Source: Brachypterus glaber (lineage: Eukaryota; Arthropoda; Insecta; Coleoptera; Kateretidae). Taken from it: DNA of 64,000 nucleotides. The number at the start of each line of letters is the position of its first letter. Within the stretch, counting starts at the first letter, position 1. The stretch covers positions 43,916,100-43,980,099 of the forward strand of contig OY294044.1 in the NCBI GenBank assembly GCA_958510825.1, read 5' to 3'. Shown piece by piece: positions 10,878 to 21,032 of the stretch. The notes beneath the pieces are model-generated. The model worked only from the letters and a program-made list of their open reading frames with translations, ran no database searches and was not told the DNA's origin. Position numbers and translations under genes: made by a program.

Positions 10878-11324
10878 ATCTCAGGTTTCTTAGTTGGTCC
10901 GGTTTTAATTTTTTAGAACAGGGCCTTATATTGAAATTAGAAGGGATCACGCTTTGATGAACAAGAGGCCCGCATAAAATATTAACTAGAAAGGACAGCT
11001 TTAATTTTCCAGCAATTGATTACAAAGGAAAGACTTTTTTTAATCATATATTTTTAAGGAGTCTTTCTATCTTCAAATTTTAAAAATAATCTTTTTTTTA
11101 ACATTTTTTTTATATAGAGAGAAAAGGATATAATTGTGAAATTTTGTAGGTTTATTTAATTATATTCAAGAATTCAAAAACTATTTTTTACATTTTTTAA
11201 GTGCGATTTTTTGGCCATAAAATTGTTTTAAAAAAAGACACATAAAAAAGTGGTCACTATGATTCCGGCCGTTTGGAACGACTGAAAAAAAAAATAAAAA
11301 GGGGATATTGTCCAGTATTGAAGT

Positions 11325-14153
11325 CACCTAAATGTTCAATGCTTGGGCAACAAAGTAAATGAAATTGATGTATCCTTTTTAAAATATAGTTTTCTTTGCT
11401 TTTCAGAACATTGGGCTCAAGAACCCAATATTTTATCTATAAAAATTGACAATTTTGTTTTAATGAGTAACTTTTCTAGATCAAACCACATACATGGGGG
11501 GGTTTGCATATACGCTGGTAATAATATTGCTAAATACTGTACTGATAGGAATGATTTAACAAAGCTCAGCATAGAAATGCATTGTGAAGTGTGCGCTCTA
11601 GAATCCACAGTACTAAATTTCATCTTGATTACAATATATAGGCCATATGGTGGTGATTTTAACATTTTTCTTAACATCATGAATGACATATTAATTAAGG
11701 TAAGAAATTGCAATAAAACAGTTATTATTATGGGAGATTTTAATGTATTTTTTACTGACAATACAGATAATAGACAAATCGAGCTCCGAAATATTCTAAA
11801 TTCCTTTGGTTTTTTGGTCACAATAGACGAAAAAACCCGCTTTGTAAACTGTCTGGATAATATATTTACCAATATCAGCGAGGAGTATTTTAATAGCTAT
11901 GTTCTCGACCCTCACCTGTCAGATCATGATGCAGTTATATTTAATTTCATTGTTTCATTTTCAGAGAAACAAAATTGTGAGAAAACTGTGAAACCGATTA
12001 CATCTAGAGGTATCCATAAATTAAATGAATATATACAACATACTGATTGGACTTTTATTAACTCAAATCAATCAATTAATGAAAAATTTGATAAATTCAT
12101 GGGTATACTCACTATGGGTAGTAACACATGCTTTCCATCCAAAACTACTCATGTAAAACATAGTAATCCAATGGTAAACTGGTTTAGTGATTCACTAAAG
12201 CAAAAAAGAAATACCCTTCACTTCATGAAAATTGTCTACAAAAGAACAAAAAATCCCCAATTACTAGCGAATATTAAAGTTAAACGTACAGAATATCGCA
12301 AATCATTAGCAGAGGCTAGGAAAGAATCAAACAATACCTTTATCTTAAATTCACATAACCCTTGTAAGGCATCCTGGCAAATTATTAACAAATACAGGCA
12401 AAATAGGTATGTCCATAACAAAGTTAATCTTACACCCAATGAATTTAACGTCTTTTTTACGGGAATTGCGCAAGAACTAAGAAATTCACTGCCTAACGAT
12501 TCACTTAATGATACCTCACATAAAATTAAATCTAATTTACCACCATTTATTATTGAAAAAGTTACAACTGGAGAAATAGCCAATATAATTTCAAAATTGA
12601 ACAATTCAAAAAGTTTGGACATATATAATTTAAACTCAAAAATTGTCAAGGGTATCTCTCGGTTTATTGTTGACCCCCTCACCAAATTGATAAACTTTTC
12701 AATTTCAGAAGGAAAATATCCAAACGCACTGAAAAAATCAAAAGTCGTACCAATCCATAAAAAGGGCCCTACTGATGACCCAGGAAACTTCAGACCAATC
12801 TCCATCATTCCAATATTTAGTAAAATTTACGAAAAGGCCCTGGCAAGGCAATTGACAAACCACTTAGAAATTCATTCCATTCTTTCTCCATCTCAATATG
12901 GATTTAGAGCAGGTAAATCTACCACAATGGCCATAACAAAATTAGTTAATTCTATACAAGAAGCTTTTGCAAATAAGGAATTTGGGGCCGCCCTCATGTG
13001 TGATCTGTCTAAAGCGTTCGATTGCGTTCCAAGTGATCTGTTAGAGAAAAAATTTTACGCCTATAACTTTTCTGATGTAACTACAAGGTTACTGATCTCC
13101 TACTTAACTGATAGGTGCCAGCAAGTAACTCTTAATAACCTAAATTCTGATTGGCTTCCTGTTGAATTTGGCATCGGACAAGGCTCTGTAATGGGCCCTT
13201 ATTTTTTCTTAATATATATCAATGATTTACCCATATCCAATATCGATTTGATAGAGGATCAGCAACGGGTCGAGAACAGCTTTGAAAATAGTTTAATAAA
13301 TGAGTCATTGGAGGAAGAGGGCTTCGTGCTTTTTGCCGACGATACGGCGAAGATCTGCAAAAACGCTAATTTTGGTTTATTGCGTGACTTAATAGAGGAC
13401 GCACAGACAAATATTGGCCGTTGGTTTTTAAGCAACAAACTTACATTAAATTTGGATAAAACCGAAATCTTCTACTTTTCTTTAAGGTCATTACCGGTAC
13501 CTAATTTAGCAAACAGCGTTAAATTCTTGGGTGTAAAATTAGACGCAGGTCTAACTTGGGCTGATCACACCTCAGCTGTCGCTTCAAATGTATCTAAATA
13601 TGTATTTGTACTGCGCAGGCTTAAAGACATTGTCTCAAACCATGTTTTACTATTGGCTTTTCATTCACTAGTCCAGTCTCGAATATCTTATGCCCTTCTG
13701 GTTTGGGGTCACTCACCTAATATAGAGAATGTATTTAAAATACAAAGACGCGCTATAAGAATCATAAAAAATCTCCCATATCAAGCTGACTGCAAGCAGG
13801 CCTTTATAGACCTTAACATCCTTACCCTCCCAGGTCTTTATATCTGTCAGTCTCTCACATATGTTAAGGAAAATATTAACTCGTATGAAACTAGGCTAAA
13901 TCGCAATAATCTAGTTACCAGGAGCAATTTAAATTTACACGTTAATCTACACAGAATAAACAGAACCCGCAATGTCTACAATTACTGGGGTCCTACACTT
14001 TATAACAAACTGCCACTATCTATGCGTAACTTAACATTAAATAAATTTAAAAGAGCTGTTAAATCCTTCCTAATCAGCAAATGTTTTTATTCTATCTCAG
14101 AATACACTTCATTCAATTTTAATAATCTCGATACAAGTCAATATATTACCTGA
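11325..14153 (+). CDS. Non-LTR retrotransposon ORF2: AP-endonuclease and reverse transcriptase
   Basis: The frame opens at 11322 after an in-frame stop and runs to TGA at 14151-14153 (about 940 codons). No convincing ATG initiates it, so the 5' end is truncated at the start of the endonuclease domain. The apurinic-endonuclease motifs are in order: NVQCLGNK (N), FSEHW (E, ~11405), TIYRPY, IMGDFN (~11731), DNIFTN and SDHDAV (~11920). The reverse transcriptase follows: VVPIHKKG, NFRPISII, QYGFRAGKST, LMCDLSKAFD, GIGQGSVMGP, and catalytic FADD at about 13331-13343. The C-terminal thumb (FLGVKLDAGLTW, RAIRIIKNL) ends with the YNYWGPTLYNKLP region typical of Jockey/CR1-group elements. All catalytic residues I can check are present, so this is a recent but 5'-truncated copy lacking ORF1. 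Confidence 0.92.
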   Translation, partial: HLNVQCLGNKVNEIDVSFLKYSFLCFSEHWAQEPNILSIKIDNFVLMSNFSRSNHIHGGVCIYAGNNIAKYCTDRNDLTKLSIEMHCEVCALESTVLNFILITIYRPYGGDFNIFLNIMNDILIKVRNCNKTVIIMGDFNVFFTDNTDNRQIELRNILNSFGFLVTIDEKTRFVNCLDNIFTNISEEYFNSYVLDPHLSDHDAVIFNFIVSFSEKQNCEKTVKPITSRGIHKLNEYIQHTDWTFINSNQSINEKFDKFMGILTMGSNTCFPSKTTHVKHSNPMVNWFSDSLKQKRNTLHFMKIVYKRTKNPQLLANIKVKRTEYRKSLAEARKESNNTFILNSHNPCKASWQIINKYRQNRYVHNKVNLTPNEFNVFFTGIAQELRNSLPNDSLNDTSHKIKSNLPPFIIEKVTTGEIANIISKLNNSKSLDIYNLNSKIVKGISRFIVDPLTKLINFSISEGKYPNALKKSKVVPIHKKGPTDDPGNFRPISIIPIFSKIYEKALARQLTNHLEIHSILSPSQYGFRAGKSTTMAITKLVNSIQEAFANKEFGAALMCDLSKAFDCVPSDLLEKKFYAYNFSDVTTRLLISYLTDRCQQVTLNNLNSDWLPVEFGIGQGSVMGPYFFLIYINDLPISNIDLIEDQQRVENSFENSLINESLEEEGFVLFADDTAKICKNANFGLLRDLIEDAQTNIGRWFLSNKLTLNLDKTEIFYFSLRSLPVPNLANSVKFLGVKLDAGLTWADHTSAVASNVSKYVFVLRRLKDIVSNHVLLLAFHSLVQSRISYALLVWGHSPNIENVFKIQRRAIRIIKNLPYQADCKQAFIDLNILTLPGLYICQSLTYVKENINSYETRLNRNNLVTRSNLNLHVNLHRINRTRNVYNYWGPTLYNKLPLSMRNLTLNKFKRAVKSFLISKCFYSISEYTSFNFNNLDTSQYIT

Positions 14154-14315
14154 TGTAATATCATAATACGTTGCCCCAGTTTTGAACATCTTGAACATTT
14201 CTTTTATCTTATAAGCCTTAGGCAATATTTACAACGTTTAATTTTAAAATCGACAACGCTAAAACTGAAAAGTTACATAAGCAGCAACAAATTCTAAATT
14301 CTAAATTCTAAATTC
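14154..14315 (+). other. LINE 3' untranslated region with AAATTCT tandem tail
   Basis: After the stop comes a short AT-rich UTR ending in about four copies of the heptamer AAATTCT (14289-14315). Short tandem tails instead of poly(A) are common in this retrotransposon group, and this one marks the 3' end of the element. Confidence 0.7.
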
Positions 14316-14459
14316 TATAGCCCGAACTAGATGCAATTTTTTTGGCCAAAAATAACAAAATAACGGACGTTTTTCTTTGAACATTTTTGAAAATTTTTGA
14401 AAAACGTCCGCCATTTTGTTATTTTTTAGACAAAAAAAATCTTCTAATTCGGGCTATAG
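14316..14459. mobile_element. 144-bp palindromic MITE, TA-flanked
   Basis: CTATAGCCCGAACTAGATGC on the left pairs with its reverse complement ending CGGGCTATAG on the right. Inner pairing continues through AACAAAATAACGGACGTTTT and AAAACGTCCGCCATTTTGTT, leaving a loop of about 25 bases. Reading the terminus as TAGCCCGA gives TA on both sides, as for Tc1/mariner-type MITEs. Confidence 0.8.
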
Positions 14460-14850
14460 CAACTTCAATACTTAAAAATATCCCATTTTTATTTTTTTTT
14501 CAGTGGATCCTAACGGCTGGAATCATGGCTACCACCTTTTTTTATGTTTTCTTAAAAAACATTTATAGCCAGAAAATGGCACTTTAAAAATCTAAAAAAA
14601 AATGTTTTGTATTTTTTCAATATAAATAAACATACAAAATTTCATAATTATATATATTCTATTAAAAATATGTTAAAAAAATATTATTTTAAAATTTTGA
14701 AGGCAGAAAGACCCCTTTTAAGGGATAGAAATATGATTATTAATTTCATTTTACCTCTTTTCAGGTTCAAAAGCTTCTTCAAAAATTATGGACCCTGTTT
14801 TGGTTCATATTCCACTAATGTTAAGAACTATCAGAAAAATACTTAACTCA

Positions 14851-16418
14851 AACATGGATTGCTGATTTATTAAATGAATGCTATTAATATATTATCATGA
14901 TATTAGTTTGAAAAGTGAACCTTATATTTTATTCGGCATGTACGTTTTAAGATTTAAAATTTCACTCAAAACTAGAGTTTCAGATGAAAGAGTTACGTTT
15001 CGATTGAGCCGATAATTATTTTTAAAAGCAATTTAATCGTTCTTTGAAAGTTTGAACCATTAGTTTATTGTTTGCTTTATTGTAACTCCATTGAAAAGAA
15101 GTAAAACGTTTTTTAACACGAAGAAAAGGTTATAAAAACTTAAACTTGATCAGCTTGATTAATGGTAGCTCTCTAACACTACAATTTACTTCAAGTAACC
15201 CTTAATAAATTTTAATCCTATTATAAAAAGTTTTACTTTTATGTATGCATGCCAGGAAGGTGCTTTTTTATCTATTGCATTTTCATAGTAGGGGATACCG
15301 GGGCTAGTTATCTCACTTTTCATTCAAAGTCAGTTTTATGCTTTATTTTTGTTTTTTTTTTTAATTGACCATATCTGCCTTCCTAAGCTGAATGGTCCTA
15401 TGTGCATATGTAGAGTTAATTTTTTTTTAGTCTTGACATATGCAACAACGTGCCTTGTCAAGCTGCAAATTGTCGCAGTATTTAGGTTATGCTTTTTTAA
15501 GAAATTAAAAACATTATTATTATCTAAATTATCGTTTTTTGATTCTGTTTCGCTTGTTTGGTTGATTTTATGAACTATTGTTTTTCATCCAACAATTTCA
15601 CTTTTTCAACATTTTGAACAAGGAAATGCAAAAAAATGTTATAACATGCCCATATCTCTGGATCATACAATGCAACAACAAGCCCCAGTGCTCAATTTTA
15701 TTTTGCTTGTTTCTAAAACCCGAGTGAATAATTTAAGAATATTGTTAGTTGGTTAGGAAAAAGTTCATGTTATACGGGTATTTTTCAATTAAGGGATAGC
15801 AGAAGTGTCCCAAGTCTTTTTTCTTTATACAAAGAAAATAAGTGATTAGGGATGAGAGTAAAGGTTAACTGCTGTCGATGCATGATTTTATCTTTAGTTT
15901 ACATTATATTGAAACTTTTGTGATAAATGATAAGACGAATATTCTTTCCATTTTTTTCTTGATGCATGGTATTGCCCATGTTGTCTTGGATTCATGTCTT
16001 TCACACGTTTTCTTTGTCCCTTTTCTTTTTCTGTTATTTGTTACCATCTAACGAGTCAGTTTTAATGCGCTAATACCTTTTAAGGTTAAAACCGCTTACT
16101 ATTTCTTCTTATTTTTTTGTAGAATTTCTTTTTCTTGTATTGTATTTTATTTCTAGATGACGTGGCTGTTATTTAAATAACCAAATAAAATATTTTATTT
16201 CAGTCTCCTGGTAGGATTTAGACGACAGGGGGACAAATATTCAAAACATGAAAATATCACAAAATTACCTAACACAAAAATAATTATAAACTTCCCCCAT
16301 AAGCAGACCTCAGAAGAAATAGGACAAATGATAAAATCGGATAAAATGGAGGTTCGGACGAACATCAATATGAAAATAGATTAGAAATTGTTTTATCTTT
16401 ATGAAACCAGTACTTTAC
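14851..16418. other. Unassigned AT-rich sequence
   Basis: No gene recognised. AGGGGATACCGGGGCTAGTT at ~15290 and AAGGGATAGCAGAAGTGTCC at ~15793 could be decayed ends of a DNA element about 500 bp long. The 74-codon frame at 15349 has no recognisable motif. Confidence 0.35.
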
Positions 16419-16419
16419 A

Positions 16420-16791
16420 ATTTTTTCTATTTTGCTCTAAAATTAAAAAAAAAAACATTTAAATTCATGATTTTTGTTTCGGGTTGGCATTACAGTTTTC
16501 ACCATGTTTAAAATTCTAAGAAGAAATATTATTTTGATATATTTTATAGTAATTTCTTCTCTTTTTCACTGCAAGTAACCAAGCCACAATTTTAACTCGG
16601 TAAAAAAATAACCTAAACACTAAATTTTGTAGAAAATTAAACTTTAAAGCGACGTTCACATTTGCACAGAAAACGTCAAGCGATAGGCTTTTGTCTGTTG
16701 CCAATCCAAAAGAAAAAAAAGTAGAGACCTCTTATGGGCCTATAAGAACTCGCAAATGCGTGTGATTATGAGCTTATAAAAGTCCCAAAAT
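16420..16791 (+). repeat. Interspersed repeat R, copy 1
   Basis: About 370 bp shared with 37240-37640 (same orientation) and 63694-64000 (reverse). Landmarks: TTTCTATTTTGCTCTAAAA, TTGGCATTACAGTTT, CTTCTCTTTTTCACTGCAA, AACGTCAAGCGATAGG, GAGACCTCTTATGGGCCTAT and GTGTGATTATGAGCTTATA. A 62-codon reverse-strand frame (16516-16704) is not conserved in the other copies, so the repeat is treated as non-coding. Confidence 0.8.
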
Positions 16792-16986
16792 AAAAATTAA
16801 AACTGAGGCAACGGTATAAGGAGACGAAAAATTATAAAAACAGTGACAAAAAATATGGAGAATTAATGTGAAAAAGTCTGTTGAACATCGCGAACGAATA
16901 AGTATAAAAAATTACGTACTATCACAGCGATTAAATTTTGCTACAACAATCCCAAATAATTAAAATTAAAGTTACGTAACTCGTAA
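16792..16986. other. Unassigned spacer
   Basis: AT-rich sequence between repeat R and the SINE; nothing recognised. Confidence 0.4.
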
Positions 16987-17455
16987 TGGGAGGATTGGTG
17001 TAGTGGACTACCGCGTTGTACTTGACGAGTTTACTACCCAAAATAGCGTGAGATCGATTCTCACCGCCGCGGTGCCGATTTGCCTTTTTCAGTTACAGTG
17101 GGTTAGGCTAAATGTGACACCCAGGGTAATTATGACATGTCCTGTTATAATTCTTCTAAACAAGTTTAAATCAAATCGAAATTTTACGCGAAATATTTAA
17201 TACTGTCAAAAACCTAATGTCAGGGTTGGATTGCATATAAACTAGTTTAGAAGAATTATAACAGGACATGTCACAATTACCCTGGGAGTCACATTTAGCC
17301 TAACCCACTGTAATTAATAATTGAAATTTGGCGAAGGCGTAAGTGAAGCGGACAATCCCTATAAATTGGTTCGAAAGTCAATTAAAGCCGGTGGTTCCCT
17401 CTACTACTAGCCCACACAAGTCCTGGACTTAGGGGATGCTTAATTAAGTAGAATA
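16987..17455 (+). mobile_element. tRNA-derived SINE, copy 1 (interrupted by a MITE)
   Basis: The head GGGAGGATTGGTGTAGTGG contains a box A-like TGGTGTAGTGG (16996-17006). A box B-like GAGATCGATTCTC (17050-17062) lies at tRNA-like spacing. These form an internal RNA polymerase III promoter. The body continues with GCCTTTTTCAGTTA, then after the MITE ATTAATAATTGAAATTTGGC, and ends with CTACTACTAGCCCACACAAG and AAGTAGAATAGTA. The same body lies in reverse at 56341-56600 without the interruption. Confidence 0.75.
17096..17310. mobile_element. 215-bp TA-duplicating MITE inside the SINE
   Basis: The left arm begins CAGTGGGTTAGGCTAAATGT and the right arm ends with its reverse complement, ...TAGCCTAACCCACTG. 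Arms of about 75 bp are near-perfect. TA flanks both sides (17094-17095; 17311-17312). Removing the element and one TA restores TTCAGTTAATTAATAATT, exactly the uninterrupted order (reverse strand) in the SINE copy at 56.3-56.6 kb. TIR plus TA duplication fits the Tc1/mariner superfamily. Confidence 0.92.
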
Positions 17456-17596
17456 GTAGGAGGTTAAATAAAAATGTAAATGTATTGTACATATGAGTCT
17501 TTTAAAATTTAATTTAATTTAAAATTTAAGTATAAACATAATTACGTATATTTAAACAGCCCCTTATATTTAATATTACATTTTAAAAATAAAAGA
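17456..17596. other. Unassigned spacer
   Basis: AT-rich sequence following the SINE; nothing recognised. Confidence 0.35.
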
Positions 17597-17920
17597 TCAA
17601 ATCGTTATTCACATAATTAGATAAATTTGTATAATTTGTAAAAGTACACAAACTGTTTTATATCAATTTACAGCATACTTTTTGCAATAATAATTTAATT
17701 AAACAGAATATAGAAATACGACTAATAACTTATTTATTCCTAGGTCTGCCCATAAGATATTTCAAAAAGTTTTAAAATCCTATCGCAGAGCTTAAAAATC
17801 TTACATTTTTTATGTTAAAAATATCGGATGCCCGTCAAATATTTTATAGTGCAAACAAGGCCTTTAATGACCTAAGTGCACATTTTTTTCGGTTTTAGCT
17901 CTTCTTTTCGACTGTTTATA
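17597..17920 (+). repeat. 324-bp duplicated segment, copy 1 (likely donor)
   Basis: Begins TCAAATCGTTATTCACATAA and ends TTTCGACTGTTTATA. It recurs at 20673-20996 with the same length and one substitution seen by eye (GCAGAGC versus GCAAAGC). There is no inverted repeat, tail or coding frame, so it does not look like a transposon itself. Confidence 0.9.
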
Positions 17921-18012
17921 ATTTTACATTGTCTGCACTTTAGAGCCTTCATAAATCTTTGTCTAAATATTTAAATTAATTTAAAAGGACTCTGCAGACT
18001 TTTATAATAATA

Positions 18013-19063
18013 CACAGAAAAATAGGATATCTTGAATCAAAGTAAAACGATCTTGAACCAAGGCCGCCATGGCTTTCGATATGTTCAACGCTATGACTGT
18101 CTTGGATCAAGTCAGCCGTGATCTTGGCATTTGAGGTCCTAGATTTAAGAACATTTCCTTAAATCAAAGCCACTTAAACCATTTATTTAAGATCATATGA
18201 TCTTAAACCAAGTATGTAATTATCTTGATTTAAGATCATATTATCTTTATCCAAGATCATATTATCTTACACCAAATCTTGGTTTAAGATAATATAATCT
18301 TGAATAAAGAGAATTATAATCTTGATTTAAGATTATGATTCTCTTGATTCAAGATCATATTGACCCCACAGTCAGGTTCCAGGGTTAATAGAATGGTAAA
18401 TATTTTGAAAAAATTTCCCACACATGTATAATATTATTTCACAAGCCTATGAAATATGATACTTTCTTACTCTGTTAATCGTATGAAATTTGGTTTCGTA
18501 GGTGGTCGTAGGAAAAAGCACTTGTTTTTGAAGAAAAACTTGTTGCAACGCCATTGCAAAATGGCGCTTATATATAACCTATAGGTATAAATTATTTAAA
18601 GCTACTTACCCGTGATTTTTTTAAGTAAATTTGAAAATCTCCATCGTTTGAGGGTAACAGATACAAATACGTCCATTTTAAAGCAGATAAAAATAATGAT
18701 ACACTTTTAAAGACAACTGACGGCAAAAAAACAAACCTAACTTCTCTCCCAATAACAACGGGCGAGTCTATTATATATCTACTTGGGGTAAGCCCGGCAA
18801 ATTCTTTACCGTAAGACACCAGAGGCTTTGAGTCAATATAATAACTCTTGATTCTCTGTTACTATTTTAAATGTCATGCATTTAAGGAAAAAATCCTTGA
18901 CACAAGGATTTTTCTACCAAGAGAATAATTAAAGGAAACTAAAGTCACAGATAATCTTAAACCGAGGATACATGATCTTAAAAGAAGATTATTACCTCGA
19001 TTTAAGATAATATAAATCAAAGATAATTTATTATCTTCTGCCAAGATAACCTTTTTTTCTGTG
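18013..19063. mobile_element. 1.05-kb TIR element with subterminal array of AAGAT/ATCTT motifs
   Basis: The termini CACAGAAAAATAGGATATCT and the reverse complement of AGATAACCTTTTTTTCTGTG are inverted and flanked by TA on each side (18011-18012; 19064-19065). The first ~350 bp and last ~120 bp are packed with variants of CTTGATTTAAGATCATATTA in both orientations, an array of short palindromic words. The middle (18370-18900) is unrelated. A splice-donor-like GGTAAGTAG on the minus strand near 18605 is noted but not called as a gene. Confidence 0.6.
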
Positions 19064-19065
19064 TA

Positions 19066-19990
19066 AGAGATTTATTAAAAATAGTTAAAATTTATAAAAT
19101 TACGGCATCGTATTGCATTTGCTATTTTTAAGTTTGTAATTTTAACATCAGATTTAGTTTCAGTGACCTCGAAAAACACCCACTACTATTTTTATTTTTA
19201 TGTTTAATTTTTTTGAAATAACGGCTGCCATATTGGATCCGACATTTTGACTTTTAGAAAGTTGACACCTGATTTATATTTAGCACCACTAAAAAGCCCA
19301 GTGCAAAGTTTCATAAAACAAATATGGCGCGAACAAATGCCTAATGCACCATTATTGTTACTATTTTTTTTAATTGTGTATAAGTTTTACAATAACAAAC
19401 TACTGTCGAATTTTAAATAGTGTTTGGTAAAGTTTCGGTTCCGAAAAAAAATAAATAAAATTTTTGTTACTTATAAAATATCGAGTGAATGGCGTTTAAT
19501 TCCTTATTAGGGGTGGCGCTAGGTAACCCTGGCAGAAATTTTGACGACCAAAAGAAAAGGGGTAAGTTGATCTGCAAATTTTCCAAATGAACGACTCAAT
19601 TTTTCGAACTAATAAGGATGACTAAAAAAAAAAAGCTTGCTAAAAAAACGTCATCGCCTCTGTAAATTTCCCAACTGTACCACTCAATTTTTCCAATTGG
19701 TAAATTTGATGACTAAAAAAAAAATAGGTGGATAGCACCCGCCCTATCCCCATCTCGTCATCCTTGTTCCTTATCAAATTTGTAAAGCAAATAACCAAAA
19801 AAATGGTCTAACGATCAAACAATTTTGAAATTTTACGGTCGTTGATGTTGATTGAACATTTTTATAATTCAGTGAATAGGATTTGATTAATGAACGGTTT
19901 AGGAATTTCTGTTTTTGTTAATTTTGGGGATTTAACGTTGGGTGAGTGCATAGTTACCGGTCCCGAGTAATTTTTTTTTAATATTTACAC
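19066..19990. other. Unassigned sequence with a short direct repeat
   Basis: No gene recognised. Related segments of ~65 bp lie at about 19571-19632 and 19659-19726; both contain CACTCAATTTTTC or GACTCAATTTTTC and end GATGACTAAAAAAAAAA. Confidence 0.4.
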
Positions 19991-19991
19991 G

Positions 19992-20240
19992 CACACAGAA
20001 AAAACGGATTCCTTGAATTAAGGAAATGTGTCTTTCTATATGTTCATTGAACATTGTTCAAAGTCATATTCTCTTGTTCTTAGGCTAGCATTTCTTTGAA
20101 GCAAAGTCAGTGTCTTTAAACGAAGAGCACGGGGTTTTAAATGAAGTTCTCTACATTCAAGAACATTGACTTTAGTTTAAAGAAATTCTAGTCTTAAAAA
20201 AAGAGAATATGTAGAAGTAGTTGTCGTAAATTTTTGGGTA
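19992..20240. mobile_element. Left part of a second CACAGAAAAAA-terminus element
   Basis: CACACAGAAAAAACGGATTC followed by repeated short words (CCTTGAATTAAGG, TTCTTTGAAGCAAAG, TTTAAAGAAATTC, GTTCAAAG). The organisation matches 18013-19063 with a different word. No matching right end was found, so it is probably truncated. Confidence 0.45.
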
Positions 20241-20637
20241 GCCAAAAGCCGAACAATTAGGACATTTATGGCCCTTTTTGTCACCCACATATCAAAAGAC
20301 ACGTGTCTTTGGTTCAAGGAACGCTTTATTTCTGTAAATAAAACACAAACACCCGAAGCCGGTCCAAACTATCACTGAGAATAACAAATAGAAGAAATAG
20401 AACAAGAACTGAAGCCCGAAAAGGAACTGAAGCACAGCCGTACCCTTAAATAAGAAAGCTCCGAGGAAAGGGGGAGGTATCACGAGCGCTCTCTTCTTTA
20501 CGTTATAAGCGTCAAAATGCGTGAGTGCGTGCAAGTGATAGGCACCACATTCCTCACCTATTTTTTATAGTCACACATCAAGTCAAAAAATATCTGTTTC
20601 TTCAGGCTTTATATTTAAGATTACCTTTGCGCTTCTG
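20241..20637. other. Unassigned sequence
   Basis: No gene recognised. An 80-codon reverse frame (20292-20534) has no ATG context or motif that supports it. Confidence 0.35.
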
Positions 20638-21032
20638 ATAAAAATATATATTTCGGTCTATTCTACCGGGTGTCAAATCGTTATTCACATAATTAGATAA
20701 ATTTGTATAATTTGTAAAAGTACACAAACTGTTTTATATCAATTTACAGCATACTTTTTGCAATAATAATTTAATTAAACAGAATATAGAAATACGACTA
20801 ATAACTTATTTATTCCTAGGTCTGCCCATAAGATATTTCAAAAAGTTTTAAAATCCTATCGCAAAGCTTAAAAATCTTACATTTTTTATGTTAAAAATAT
20901 CGGATGCCCGTCAAATATTTTATAGTGCAAACAAGGCCTTTAATGACCTAAGTGCACATTTTTTTCGGTTTTAGCTCTTCTTTTCGACTGTTTATATAAA
21001 AATATATATTTCGGTCTATTCTACCGGGTGTC
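20638..21032. repeat. 324-bp insert (copy 2) flanked by a 37-bp direct duplication
   Basis: The insert 20673-20996 is a near-identical copy of 17597-17920. It is bracketed by identical 37-bp direct repeats, 20638-20674 and 20996-21032, covering TATATATTTCGGTCTATTCT and the first CCGGGTGTC bases of the foldback element to the right. The insert overlaps the repeats by short microhomologies (TC on the left, A/ATA on the right). It looks like copy-and-paste of unique sequence at a break rather than ordinary transposition. Confidence 0.88.

Larger units (their letters stand above)
10878..14850. mobile_element. Foldback element (arms ~440 and ~390 bp) with a LINE and a MITE in its loop
   Basis: The left arm 10878-11324 is the imperfect reverse complement of 14460-14850. 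Clear pairs are GGTCACTATGATTCCGGCCG (near 11255) with the complementary stretch near 14510-14530, and AGTATTGAAGT at 11315 with ACTTCAATACT at ~14461. The arms are AT-rich and lack coding capacity. The loop holds a non-LTR retrotransposon (11325-14315) and a small MITE (14316-14459), so at least one insertion came after the foldback structure formed. Confidence 0.65.

Noticed and set aside
12236..12808. 190-codon reverse frame
   Set aside because: Shadow of the LINE reverse transcriptase frame on the opposite strand.
18592..18819. Minus-strand segment with an ATG (MDVFVSVTLKRWRFSNLLKK) followed by a consensus donor GG|GTAAGT
   Set aside because: It lies inside the 18.0-19.1 kb TIR element, is only ~22 codons long, has no homologue I recognise and no downstream acceptor I could support.
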